A stretch of DNA of 64,000 bases from Petrolisthes cinctipes. Its lineage: Eukaryota; Arthropoda; Malacostraca; Decapoda; Porcellanidae. Positions 10,127 to 21,025 of this stretch are shown here, piece after piece. Positions within the stretch are counted from its first letter, which is position 1. Each line of letters starts with the position of its first letter. The stretch lies in the NCBI GenBank assembly GCA_033782935.1, contig JAWQEG010001415.1, forward strand, positions 1-64,000, written 5' to 3'. Under the pieces are notes generated by a model that had not been told where the DNA came from, searched no databases, and saw only the letters and a program-made list of their open reading frames with translations. The position numbers and the translations under genes were made by a program.

Positions 10127-11407
10127 CTATACTCCTCCGTTTCCCGGTTTGGACATTGTCTTGGTAGTGCTGGGGATATCCTTCTTCAGGATCTCAGCGA
10201 ATGTCTTCTCTGGGGTCACTCTAGCATAGCGACGAGGGCTCTCCTCCACGCTCGGTCGAGTGCTCCTGAGACATCGTCGGACGGCGTCTTCCATTAATTT
10301 GGAAAGCACTTCTTTCCCCTTTAGTGAGAGATGTGTGCCATCCCTCTGGTAGAGGTCGTCTCTACCAAAGAGTGAGGTGTAGGGGTCCACAAAGAACACC
10401 CCCTCGGCAGTACACAAATCAGCCAGGCGCTGATTTACTGCAATGTTCTTTGACAGAGCAGTCCCTAAAGGGCCTCTCCTTGGGAGCATGCCGACAACTA
10501 CCCTTCTGCGGGTTTTTAACCCACAGTCATCTACTGCACCGATCACATCCGAGAGGACTCCTTCAGTCATGCCTACTCTACCATTTCTCAGGTAGATGTC
10601 ATTACCACTCACCATGAGTGCAATGACAGAAGATCTGGACGTTTGGATCCTCTCAGCTTCCTTTCGGAGGTCAGCATTGCCATAACCTGGCAAACAATTC
10701 ACCTTCACAGAAGTGTGAAGGCGATCTGCCATTAGGGGTTGCAGCCCTCGTGCCTGGGAATCACCTACAATGTGTATATCCACAGGCCTCTCCTTGGTAG
10801 GAGCACGAGATGCCTTGTGAGGAACCCGAGAGTGTTTTGAATTCCTGCCGGGCTCGTCACTTCCTCCAGGTTGCTTCTTCTTCTTCTTTTTCTTCTTCAT
10901 TTTCTTTTCCTTCTTATTTGATTCCTCACTTTCTTCTAATCCCTCCTCAACTGTCTTCTTGGGTTTTTCTCCCTTCTCCATATTCCCCTCCTCTTTTTCA
11001 TCACACTTTTCTGCAGTATCTTTTCCTTCTGCAGTCTCTTCTCCCTCTTCATTGTTGCTGTTCTTCTTCTTGTTGTTGTTCTTCTTGTTGTTCTTTTTCT
11101 TGTTCTTCTTCTTCTTCTTCTTCTTTACCGCCGTAGTGGAGCTCTCCGGTGAAGAAGCTCCTTGGACTGCCTCGTCTCTCACATGGCAGTCACACCTCTG
11201 CGAGTTCATTCGGAGAACTTCCTCCTTTAGGGAGTTGTTCTCCTTCGTGAGCAGCGAGATGTGCTTCATCAACCTCTCCTCGAGTTTGCAAAAGTCGCAG
11301 ACACTCGAGGAGTCTAGGTCGCTCGCACTCCTCCCGCTGAAGTCCTCACACCAGCGGTACACCTTGCATGTAGTACATGTAAATTTTCTTGCTGATGGAC
11401 CAGTCAT
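10127..11407 (-). CDS. LINE ORF1: Lys-rich nucleic-acid-binding protein with SGNH esterase
   Basis: The ATG at 11407 starts a 426-residue frame. Residues 11-40 carry paired cysteines (CTTC, then CDFC) resembling a small zinc module, followed by a short leucine-heptad helix (about 42-66). A highly charged Lys/Asn/Glu stretch (about 92-195) follows. The C-terminal half is an SGNH/GDSL hydrolase: GDSQ near residue 216 (nucleophile Ser), GND near 270 and DGTHL near 355 (Asp/His). Known: CR1-group ORF1 proteins often carry such an esterase and act in RNP formation or membrane/lipid interaction. The frame ends in TAG at 10127-10129 and overlaps the ORF2 reading frame, so the two ORFs are probably translated from one RNA. 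Confidence 0.9.
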   Translation of the reverse strand: MTGPSARKFTCTTCKVYRWCEDFSGRSASDLDSSSVCDFCKLEERLMKHISLLTKENNSLKEEVLRMNSQRCDCHVRDEAVQGASSPESSTTAVKKKKKKKNKKKNNKKNNNKKKNSNNEEGEETAEGKDTAEKCDEKEEGNMEKGEKPKKTVEEGLEESEESNKKEKKMKKKKKKKKQPGGSDEPGRNSKHSRVPHKASRAPTKERPVDIHIVGDSQARGLQPLMADRLHTSVKVNCLPGYGNADLRKEAERIQTSRSSVIALMVSGNDIYLRNGRVGMTEGVLSDVIGAVDDCGLKTRRRVVVGMLPRRGPLGTALSKNIAVNQRLADLCTAEGVFFVDPYTSLFGRDDLYQRDGTHLSLKGKEVLSKLMEDAVRRCLRSTRPSVEESPRRYARVTPEKTFAEILKKDIPSTTKTMSKPGNGGV

Positions 11408-12059
11408 CTCGCTCTAATTCAATTTCAGACCAATAATATAAAAGAAAGGGTAGTGTGATTTGGTCTCGCATAAGTCTCATCCGCCTACTTCCAGAAGGTT
11501 TTCGGTCGTTCGGCCAACAGAAACCTTATGAGCCAAGCACACCAACCCTAAGGTCTCCCCTGGGTCGGACGGCCCCAATCGTGCCGCAGCTCCCAACTGA
11601 GCAGCACAAGAGTCCTAAGTAAATGGGACTCTGATTTTTCGACAGGGGTGCTTGAAGTGTAACCGTCGTCCTACTAATCCCTACTAATCCTCCATCCGCG
11701 GCCAAACTTAAAGCAAATAGTAAAACTAAATGTCCACGACTTAATCCGAGATCTTTTACTGGCCTGGCAGCCAGCGAGGCACGAAAGCTCTCTCACCAAA
11801 GAGCAGTCGAGCCTTTAGGCACCTAAGAACGGTCACAGGGAGCTGGTCAGGCTTATTAATCTAAGAGAATACCTACGGGGGTCCTGAGGCATCTCCATTA
11901 CTCGTACCCCACACGCCTGAGATCCCTTCAATCTCAGCCCTTTCGAAACCTGTGAGCGTTAAAAGGCGTTGTTTTAGGAGGTTCCAAAGCCTCCCTTCTC
12001 ACACGGCATAAGGTAGCTGGTGAGGTCCTTAACAATAAAAACTTATATCGAAAGTGATG

Positions 12060-12090
<31 letters not shown>

Positions 12091-12276
12091 GTTAGGACAG
12101 TTGAAGAGCAGTTGTGAAACTTAATATTAACATGAAGATTTGACAACTCTTAGTCAGGATCCTAATAACGCTACCTTTCTGGCACGGGTAACCCAACTGG
12201 ACTAAATGTCCCCCAGCATAGCTAGCAAAATTCAAACAGATCACACAAGCTCTCTCACCAACGGCAAGGTGGTTGT

Positions 12277-12277
<1 letters not shown>
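11408..12277 (-). promoter_or_regulatory. LINE 5' region with two diverged subunits and a poly(A/T) run
   Basis: 870 bp precede ORF1. Two segments share the same ends in plus-strand reading: ACTAAATGTCC at the left and AAGCTCTCTCACCAA at the right (12201-12262 and 11725-11800). This suggests a tandemly repeated 5' subunit, as in LINEs with internal promoters. A run of about 27 T lies at 12064-12092. Promoter function is inferred from position only. Confidence 0.5.

Positions 12278-12334
<57 letters not shown>
12278..12334. repeat. (GA)n microsatellite at the LINE 5' junction
   Basis: About 28 GA units start directly after the last LINE-like base (GGTTGTC). With the (GA)n at 7201-7221 it forms the presumed target, so any target-site duplication would be hidden in the repeat. 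Confidence 0.85.
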
Positions 12335-12336
<2 letters not shown>

Positions 12337-12549
12337 ATATGTGAGAGGGTGAGACAAGGAGTGGGGTGCACGTAGAGTGGGAGGTTTGAGTACTAGAAGT
12401 TAGAGAGTGTGAGTGAGAGGGGGAGAAAGTGGGTGAGAGTGAGGGGGGGGGGGGGATCTGGATGGTCGATAATGAGAGAGGGCGGGAGAGTTCAGGAGTG
12501 AAAGGGGAGAGAAGAGAGAGAATGAGAGAAGAAAAAAAGGGGTGTTCGA

Positions 12550-12602
<53 letters not shown>

Positions 12603-12624
12603 TGCAGAAGAAAAAAGGGTGTTC

Positions 12625-12723
<99 letters not shown>

Positions 12724-12730
12724 GATACAT

Positions 12731-12799
<69 letters not shown>

Positions 12800-13480
12800 G
12801 AGATTCAAAAAGATGAGTACAAAAAAGGACAGGTGGCTTGGGTGACTTTGGGGGAGAGTCAAGGAGGAACTGATTGGAAGGGAGAGGAGGAGTGAGTGAG
12901 TGAATAAGTAGAGATTGTGGGGTGGGTGGTGCAGTAGAGAGGGATAAAATAATAAAGGGAGTGAGTCAACGGGATGAAAAAGGGAAGAGGAAAACAAAAG
13001 AGGAGACGGGAACAAAGAACAAGCGTGGGAGAAAAATGAGAAACTGCATTAGAAAGGAAAGGAAAGGAAAGGGGGGAAGGTGAAAGCGTATGTTGGGAAA
13101 ACACTGCAAGCAAAACTGAATCGATAAAGAGGAGAGAAGTGGGGTGGGAGGAGAGGCACAGAGAGAGAGAGAGAAAAAAAAGAGAGGAGAATAGAGTACA
13201 GAAGAGGAGAATAATCATAAGGAGGTAGGAGAAGGAAAGAGAATTACTGTGGAAAAGAAGGAGTTAGAGACACGAACAACTGGGGGAAGGATAGAGAGGA
13301 AAGGTGGGTTAGTGAAAATATAGAAGAGGAAACAAGGAAGAAAATAAGGAAAGAGGTAACGAGGGAGAGAGAAAAGGTGTAGAAGAAGCAGCCAGAGAGA
13401 AGAGAAAAGGGGATAAAGTAAAGAACAGTAGAAGAGGCAACAAATTTAAATAGAAGAAGATGTAGCAAGGAGAGGAGAGA
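12335..13480. repeat. Purine-rich DNA with compound (GA)n and (GT)n arrays
   Basis: Includes (GA)n at 12553-12598, the exact 27-bp spacer at 12602-12628, (GA)n at 12629-12720 and (GT)n at 12735-12798, then GAGGAAAAGG-type purine DNA to about 13480. Open frames on either strand are composition artefacts. Confidence 0.85.
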
Positions 13481-13589
13481 GAAAAGAATGGATGGGAGGA
13501 CAAGAGAAGAGGTAGCGAGGGTACAGCTGTACTACGCTTGGCTGCTCTCACTTCCTTTACTACAGGTACAGTCATCCCTCCCGTCACGC

Positions 13590-13870
13590 TCCTCTCACTG
13601 TCCCCACTTCTGTCCTCTCCTCTCGTGTCTCTGTTTCTATCTTGTCTCTCTCTCACTGTCTCCACTTCTGTCCTCTCACTGTCCCCACTACTGTCCTCTC
13701 CTCTCGTGTCTCTGTTTCTATCTTGTCTCTCTCTCCCTGTCTCCACTTCTGTCCTCTCACTGTCCACACTACTGTCCTCTCCCCTTGTCTCTGTTTCTAT
13801 CTTGTCTCCCTCACTGTCCACATTACTGTCCCCTTGTCTCTGTTTCTATCTTGCCTCTCTCTCACTGTTC
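13590..13870. repeat. 81-bp minisatellite (about four units)
   Basis: The word CTGTTTCTAT occurs at 13631, 13712, 13791 and 13840, so the spacing is 81, 79 and 49 bp; the last unit is shortened. On the minus strand the full unit encodes a 27-residue Asp/Arg/Glu/Thr-rich repeat without stops. Because two of the spacings are not multiples of three, I do not regard it as a maintained coding repeat. Confidence 0.75.
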
Positions 13871-16456
13871 CTGACTTTCGGTCGTCCGTTAGTTTTGTCC
13901 TTCTGATACTAAGTTATAATTTCTTCTTTAAATAAAGTGTCTCTTTTCTCTTTGTCTGTGTGTTTGGGCGTTTTACTTTTTTTCTACATTTTTTACACCA
14001 CAGGTACTCTATACTCTAAAAAAAAAATCTGTACACAGGGGTCGGACTAGATGGCTGTGGCTAAGAAAGAACACAGCATCCCCTTTCTCCTCAGAGCAAA
14101 GTTATGATGTATTCCCTCAGTAGCGTCTCTTCTCAGCAACATGTAAACAGACTCTGTAATGCTCACTACAGAGTTGCGGATAACAATGCTTTACCACTCT
14201 CTTGAAGCTGCATCAATCCAAGCTGATATAACCCTGATAAATACACATGACTCACACGTGTCGGGGGTTCATTCCGGTGGCTCGAAGTCCTTGAAGTGGA
14301 AAGGAAGTATTGTCTGCAACTGAACAACCATCCCACACATTGCCCCTCGTGTTACGCTTCTGTTGTCTCGTCTGTGTCCCGCGTGTTCTCTTCCATTACG
14401 TCTCTGTCCATTCGTCATTTTCCTCTTTCACTCCTTCCGTCTACCGTCAACTTCTCGCTGTTCCAGTCCTTCTATCTCATTCCTTTCTCTATCACTGTCC
14501 CGTCTTTTCTCAAGCTTCAATCCTTCTGTCAGTCTGTACCTAGCCTGTTTTCTTTTTCCTGTCCGTCATAATGTCATTTTTCTTTTGTCTCAGTCGGTCT
14601 TTCCTGCCATCCTGTTACTGTTGTCTTTCTTTCTCTGTTGTTATCCCTGTCATCCTGTTACGGTTCCTTTCTTCTCTCAGTCTCTGCCTATTCCAATTGT
14701 TCTCTTTCCAATCTTTGTCCCAGGCTTCGTAACTTCTTCTTGGAAAGAATTATTTGGGCTAGGTAACGAGTTTGAAGGGAGGGACACGAACTTAAGTTAG
14801 CAACTGTACAATTGGAGCTGGCTGAATCGAAATTGTCTACAAGGCCAGTGTGTGTACAGAGATAATTGTTGATTTCTACAAATATATATGATAACAGATT
14901 TATATGAGTCTGTTCTGTACCCAAATCATCATGATGAGAATATGGTTCTAGTCACTCAAGATTAAAACATTTTAACGATTCGCAGTAATCAATACGACCA
15001 CCAATATGGCTTCATACCCTGAATACTTTGACGGATTAACATACCAAAACCACAAAGGGTTAGTTTCAAAGTTCTACACGAACGAGTTGTAAACCGCTGA
15101 AAAATATTATCAGACTAGAGTAACAATGTGTGATAAAAACGTGTGGTGAATTTAATGACAAAAGAATGCATTGATTAATTATGACTACTGAACTGAGACA
15201 GATGCAGAGTGACCACAGTTGTAGTCTACACGGTCTTTGTAAAAAATCAAATTACTTATTGGGGAGAAATAAAAAAGCAACTCATATGAAACTAGTACAA
15301 ATTGTAACACTACCGAAGAACGATGTCATAACAGAGGCCTGCAGCATCCAGTTTGTGACTCATGCTATCTTATATAACCTCATTTATTACGGTAGTGTGT
15401 ATGTATGTGGAAACCATAATTATAATACACTATATATATTATAATGCACTATACAATATACCGTATGCGATATCAAACACACTAGAAAAATGTAAAAGAC
15501 ATGAAGTTACGTCCTGTGGCCTATGTAAAACCAAAAGATACAGATATATACAGTACACATGAGAGAGAGTGGAGTGGAGTGGAGGAAGGGGAGGGACAAA
15601 CTGCTGTGTGTGACTTACCTTGCATGGCTGGCTGGCTCGCGGTTCAGTTGCTACTCCGCCACATTCTGCAACACACACTTTTATTATTAGTACTAACATT
15701 AGGAAATAGCCTATACACTTCTGTTTATACTACAGACACGTGCTGGAACACAAAGAACTATTAGTCCTTATATTTTGAAACACAAAGCTCTCTGTTGCTA
15801 TTTACATTCTGTAACACATCTCTCAGAGAGTATATACACACATTCTCATATCAATATACATTCTCATATCAAGCCACAACACAGGTTTGGTCATTGTGTC
15901 TAGCCTTACAACTTCACAAAACTCGAACACATACTACAGTAGTGCCATGTCTCGTTATTTTGTAGTTCCAAAGTTTCTGCGTAAAAGAGTCTTACCCTGA
16001 AGCATATAATTACACATTATCGTTATCATGTTTATCTCTATAATCATACACTTTACTATTACGATGCTAACACACGACCATCAATTACAGCCAGAAAGTT
16101 GTTTATACCACTCAAACAATCAGAAAGTCAGGTCATACAGGGTCACACGTCTACACTGCCTCTCTCTCTGTAGTCTATAATTATGATAGTTGTTGATTAG
16201 TGTTATTGTGATGTCAGCTATCAGCACTTTCTCATTATTTATTATTTATATGCATCTAATTTTACAGCAAGCGTTCCTGTACTCGTTAATGGTGTTGAAG
16301 TTACGGTAGCCTAATGACAGACCATTTCTTTCAACAATAGATATAAGTGAGTATGATAATAGAGGGCTTTGTGTAATGCAGGATGTCTGGCTGTTATTAG
16401 TGAGGGAATACTGTTGCTGCTCTGTGTTGTGATCTGTTATCAAAGAATGTGTACGG

Positions 16457-16459
<3 letters not shown>
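13871..16459. other. Gene-free stretch
   Basis: C/T-rich to about 14720, then AT-rich. Short frames lack domains and convincing splice context. No RNA gene or complete mobile element recognised. Confidence 0.5.

Positions 16460-16522
<63 letters not shown>
16460..16522. repeat. (GT)n microsatellite
   Basis: About 31 GT units, uninterrupted. Confidence 0.95.
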
Positions 16523-16524
<2 letters not shown>

Positions 16525-16929
16525 CGATGTAAGGATACGGAATTGTTTTAACTGTAATACATACATAGGAACACAAATATACACACGTGTAAGTTTCCCC
16601 TTCCCACTCAAGCCAGCAGCATACCTATAGATTATGTAACGAAGGGCGAGAGTAGGTAACGATATCAAATGTGCACCTGACTGTACTGTACTGTACTCTT
16701 TTGTGGGTTATGGTAGCGTGAGAGAGTGAGAGACGGGGGGAAAGTGTGACAGAATTGCATCCACCCACCAGTGACTGACTCCCACTCTCGACGCTTGGTA
16801 AAACTTGGCGTCACGCGGGAGGGAGGGATGGATGCTGAGCGTGATAATAAATAATGTGTCTACTGTCTGGAGAGGAGTGAGTGAGGAGCCTGTGATAAAA
16901 GTTAGATAGAACATTCATTGGAAGTCACT

Positions 16930-17044
16930 GAGTCTTCCTAACAGTGTCCCGAAACATCATGCACTGTGGTGGAGTTTGTTCCGCGACACAGTCAGGAGGA
17001 ATCCGTAGCATCCAACTCTCCTCCAAGAAGATCACAGAGTCCAA
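16930..17044 (-). mobile_element. MITE family A, degenerate copy A5
   Basis: The sequence from TTTGTTCCGCGACACAGTCAG through AGGAGGAATCC to GATCACAGAGTCC matches the right half of family A in minus orientation. The other terminus is too diverged to place. Confidence 0.5.
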
Positions 17045-18238
17045 AGAGGAGTCGCAGTATAATTATAACCATCTCATCATAGGAACTTGCAACATCTGAA
17101 CATCCTCTAGTGTACAATATATAAATCTGTTGCAGTTTGTTAGTGCTAGCAACGCAACAATTCAGCATGTAGTTATATATATACGTATTAAATGTACACT
17201 GTGGTGAATTAGGAAACATCGAGTATTTTATTCTGGTGTGGGTTGGTACTCTCAGAACTAGCCAGTGTATCATGAGTAACACCACATTCGACAAAATGGG
17301 GTGTTCTATAGTTTTGTCGCAGTCTGCTTTACAATGAAACTCAACACACACTTTATAAGATAAAAAAAAATGGTACTACAGAATGGAAGACATCATCTTG
17401 ACAACACATCTCATCGCATCATATTACACAGTCCTGGTTTACAGCTTTACGCAACTGCCTTCTGAAGTATGTAAATTACTCGGTGTGGTGTGGGTTGGAA
17501 TCTTTGCTATGTTGGCGGTATTTCCTGTTTAACTGTGAGTAAATCACCCAACTAGCCTACAGGATGTCCCGAAATATATTTTGGATAATTCCAGAAATGA
17601 GGCATTGTATGGGGGGTAAACCAAAAAAATTCTATAATCCAGAGTGTTTTTTCACAAGATAATGGAATTGTAAAGAGTAAAACTGTGCTAGGCCTGAAAG
17701 ACCCTGTAACACGAGGGTGAAGGAGAAAAAGAGGAGGGACAGCAAGCACGAAGAATACAGAAGGAAAGAAAAGACAATTGAAGGACTGAGTGGCTCGGGT
17801 CAGAAGTAACGCCAAATTTGGTTAAAGAGTTTCAATTATTGAAGAATGGACCAGTAGACACCAACGATAACTATTCATTGCCCTAGAGTAACAGAAACTC
17901 TGTAAATACTGGTAGGCCTATGTGATAATATGTATCTCTATAAAAAAAAAAAAAAAAAAAAAAAATTTATAACATAATCTTTAATTTCTAATGTAGCTAC
18001 ACAAAACAATGAAGAACAACAGAACACTCGGTATACAACACAGTGGCCTTCATCATCCCAAGACATACATATACATAATACATATGCTACTTAAGCCACA
18101 TTGTATTCTATTAAGGACCTCAGAAATAAAGAGTCTACGTCAGGACCAACACAAGGTCACATCACACGCCAGCCAGGATCGCAGAAGACAGCAGCTTACC
18201 CTCACGACGCACTAACAACAGCAATCTAGCTTTTATTG
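17045..18238. other. Gene-free stretch with a dispersed repeat and an A-run
   Basis: An A homopolymer of about 24 lies at 17942-17965. The segment 17671-17790 (CCTGAAAGACCCTGTA at its start, GACAATTGAAGGACTGAG at its end) resembles 38999-39085. No gene seen. Confidence 0.45.
17671..17790. repeat. Dispersed repeat C, copy 1
   Basis: It shares CTGGAAGACCCT-like and AAGGACA..TGAAG..TGAG-like ends, with a purine-rich variable middle, with 38999-39085. Similarity was judged by eye and is moderate. Confidence 0.35.
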
Positions 18239-18430
18239 ATGGCGTCATCGACCTTATGGCTCCCGTTATTACTGTCTCTTGTCTCCCCCTGCTGCGTCTC
18301 CCCTCCTGAACTCAAGCCCTCCCTCACACTTGCTAACACCTATACCCTCACTAACAAAAACAAAAAAAACTCCTATCCTTCCTCACTTCAGTCCTACCTA
18401 GCACTACTATCTTCCTTAAGGACCCTGTGA
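18239..18430 (+). CDS. Candidate first exon of a secreted peptide (weak)
   Basis: The ATG at 18239 opens a frame starting MASSTLWLPLLLSLVS, then CCVSPPEL. This is a signal-peptide-like N-terminus (short polar start, Leu-rich core, small residues before a possible cleavage). The preceding CA/GC-rich segment has no upstream ATG for about 75 bp and looks like a 5' leader. The frame runs about 60 codons and then enters MITE copy A3 at 18416, so the true exon end is unknown. No family recognised. The Leu/Ser content could also come from the local C/T richness, so this is a lead only. Confidence 0.2.
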   Translation: MASSTLWLPLLLSLVSPCCVSPPELKPSLTLANTYTLTNKNKKNSYPSSLQSYLALLSSLRTL

Positions 18431-18583
18431 TCGTGTATGAAAATTGGAGGCTTTTGATTCCTCCTGATCACGTCATGAAATATGCTCCTTCCATATAGGT
18501 GTGTGTGTGTGTGTGTGTTTCATGGCAATATTTGAAGGACTCGTATAACTCCAATTTTCTGACTACATCACAGGGTCCCATAA
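18416..18583 (+). mobile_element. MITE family A, copy A3, with internal (GT)n
   Basis: It starts TTAAGGACCCTGTGATCGTG and ends ATCACAGGGTCCC before ATAAG. Compared with A2, the central CATATAGGTGATGT is replaced by CATATAGG plus about ten GT units. The copy therefore shows a microsatellite grown from its own GTGATGT sequence. Confidence 0.8.
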
Positions 18584-18719
18584 GTCTTCCTCTTCTTTAC
18601 TTCTACTCAGCTCTCTAATTCCACACGTTCAGTGAGGATGGAAACTTTTACAACCCTCCCCTTCTATTATTGGCCAAAATTCTCAAGCTTTGACACAGAT
18701 TGCTCAACGAATGCAACAT

Positions 18720-19050
18720 CCAGCAAACCAAACATGGTGAACAAGGAAATGAGGAGATGAAAGGAGAGTAGAGAAGGGAAGGGGTGAAGGGAGGAGAAGA
18801 AACAGGGAAGAGGAAGGGGAGAAGAGAAAACGAATAAAAAAGGAGTGGAAAGAATAGAACGGGAAGAGGAGAGGAAAGGAGAGAAAGGGAAGACGAGAGG
18901 AGAGGGTAGGAGATGAGGGGAGAGAAGAGTAAAGATAGTTTATACTAAGGAGAGGAGAGGCACGTGTGAAGAGGGAGAGGAGTGACACGTGTGTAGAGGG
19001 AGAGGAGAGGCACGTGGTATAAAGAGAGAGCCAAGGAGAAGAGAGGAGGT
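18720..19050. repeat. Purine-rich tract with GAGGAGAGGCACGTG repeats
   Basis: GA-rich DNA in which a GGAGAGGCACGTGTG-like unit is repeated three times near 18950-19020. Non-coding. Confidence 0.6.
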
Positions 19051-19945
19051 TCTAATGCAAGTCAGGTTATTTTCGGTGACAGAAACATAATGCTGCCAAG
19101 GGTGTCTGCGAACTTTTACTCAATATTATGGTAACAATTATTTCCCGTTGTTTTGTTTTTATTTCGCCCTTAAACAACTGCTAAACATTAGAGCACTTTT
19201 TTTCCTATTGTCACAGATATTTCTTGCAAAGTGGAACAATAAATATCAGATTACGTAGCAGATTATATACTAGGAAATTTTTGTCACAAGAAGCATCACG
19301 TCAGTTAAAGGTTAAACAAAAACTTATTACACACAAATAATATACAACGTCAACAAGCCTGAAGTTGCTTAAGTTAAGAAGCACAGGGAGTTGTTTGTGT
19401 GGGTCAGTGGGATGCAAATGAAGATATGGTCAGTGTTAAGTTTCCAAGATTGTACACATGGATCTGCAGTTCTCTGTATATTGACACACACACACACACT
19501 CTATATACAGAGCATGCCTGCAGTTTATTCAAACACGAATATGATGTCATCGTGGATTCACTTCAACACACATACACACACACACACACACACACATAAT
19601 AAGAACATCACTTATATTCAAAAAGTGGAGCGTTCAGATCTCGCAAACCTTCGCCAGATCGTGAAAGTCTACGGGCAGATACACCTATTATTATCCACCA
19701 GCATGTGTAACTCTGTAAACTATGTGAAAACAAACCTAACAAAACCATAACCTCCTGGTAGCTGCAATTAAATGTCTTGAGCGTTTTCATTATTACTTAA
19801 CCCGAAATATGATCACTGATAAGTTATGCAGGTTCGATAAAAGTTTAAAATGTTGACTAAAGCCACAAAAACTCAAGCACACAACAAGGTGATTATCATT
19901 GATGCCTAGAGGTTCTGCGACCCATATAGCCTATTCCTAATGCCT
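19051..19945. other. Gene-free AT-rich stretch with (CA)n
   Basis: A short (CA)n lies near 19484-19498 and a longer one at about 19567-19595. No supported gene. Confidence 0.5.
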
Positions 19946-20105
19946 TTAGGGGGAAATTTTGTGTTGGTAAATCTGGAGCAACTGAATCCTCCAAACTATT
20001 CCAAGCCACAGAACACCATTATTTTTGCTCTTCTCGTTCTGTTTCCTGGCATACTTTGGAGGAATTAAGGTGCTCCAATGTAACAAAAGTGAATTACCCC
20101 CTTAA
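19946..20105 (-). mobile_element. MITE family B, copy B1
   Basis: It begins TTAGGGGGAAATTTT and ends AATTACCCCCTTAA, an inverted repeat with TTAA or a one-base variant at each end. The interior carries CTGGAGCAACTGAATCCTCC and its partner GGAGGAATTAAGGTGCTCCA, so the copy folds along most of its length. It aligns to 27817-27970 and, reversed, to 21694-21864. Confidence 0.75.
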
Positions 20106-20655
20106 GTAGAGAGAGAGAGAAGACATGAGCCTGATATATCTGGGTGAGGCCTTTGTGGTGCATGGGGTCGGGCCAGTGAATCACGTTACAGATAAGATGG
20201 TGAGATACAGTACACCAGATACGTTGTCAGCCTCTTATCACTCTACCATAAACAGACGACGCAAATTCTCTTACAGTTTAAGTGCACTAATAAATAGACT
20301 TATAATCTGCTAACGCTATAGTTATGACATTTTACGCTCAGAAAACGTAAATATTTCTCGCTGAGCATGAAGTAAGGAAGAAAAATGTGCAGTATTACTT
20401 GATAGTCCACTGCAGAACAGGACCTCTTCACTAAACTAAGGGAGGATAAAGTCCAGAAAATATCCCTACTGGCTTAGGATAGACTGGATAGGGCGTGTGT
20501 ACAGAAGAGGTGGGGTGCGAGTGGTAGCCTACAGTAGGATGGTCTGCTTGTGTTGTTAGAGTTGGGTGTAGTTTCTTTCCTCAGTCCACGACCCGCAACA
20601 GTCTATGACAAGAGTGCCAATTAAGACATAATAACGTATAGGTAAGTTGTTTTTG

Positions 20656-20700
<45 letters not shown>

Positions 20701-20973
20701 GTATCGGGACAAAAACATCATCACAACGGTACAAAGACTCAAATCACAGTGTTGCAGTCAGACCACATCCACACTGCAGGCTTCCGGCTTCACACACTAA
20801 TACAATACCGTATATTACTCCCCCCAAACAGTTTCTTATTGCCACACAGTCACACAGCTAACTACACACTCCTAATGACATCAACTTGCACTCCCAAATC
20901 TTTCTCACAATCTAGCAATACAATCATTATAAACACACACTTTGCGACTCAAGCAGTGCTACCCCACCATGCG

Positions 20974-21025
<52 letters not shown>

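Larger units (their letters stand above)
7222..12277 (-). mobile_element. CR1/Jockey-like non-LTR retrotransposon, near full length
   Basis: A minus-strand LINE of about 5.06 kb: 5' region 11408-12277, ORF1 10127-11407 (zinc-knuckle-like, Lys-rich, SGNH esterase), ORF2 7365-10130 or so (AP endonuclease plus reverse transcriptase), and a 143-bp 3' region. The 3' end reads TCCTTGTAACTCCTTGTAACTC, a short tandem repeat as in CR1-type tails, with no poly(A). Both boundaries abut (GA)n: 7201-7221 on the left and 12278-12334 on the right. Known family knowledge: an esterase ORF1 and a non-poly(A) repeat tail are typical of the CR1 group. I infer a recent, possibly still competent copy because neither ORF has a stop or frameshift. 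The exact 5' boundary is inferred from the (GA)n junction. Confidence 0.88.

Noticed and set aside
12335..13015. 226-codon minus-strand frame
   Set aside because: Composed of (GA)n and (GT)n translation (Leu-Ser and Thr-His runs) and purine-rich DNA; no domain.
13309..13821. Repeat protein with 27-residue units on the minus strand
   Set aside because: The 81-bp minisatellite has units of 81, 79 and 49 bp, so frame is not preserved between units; no start or splice context.
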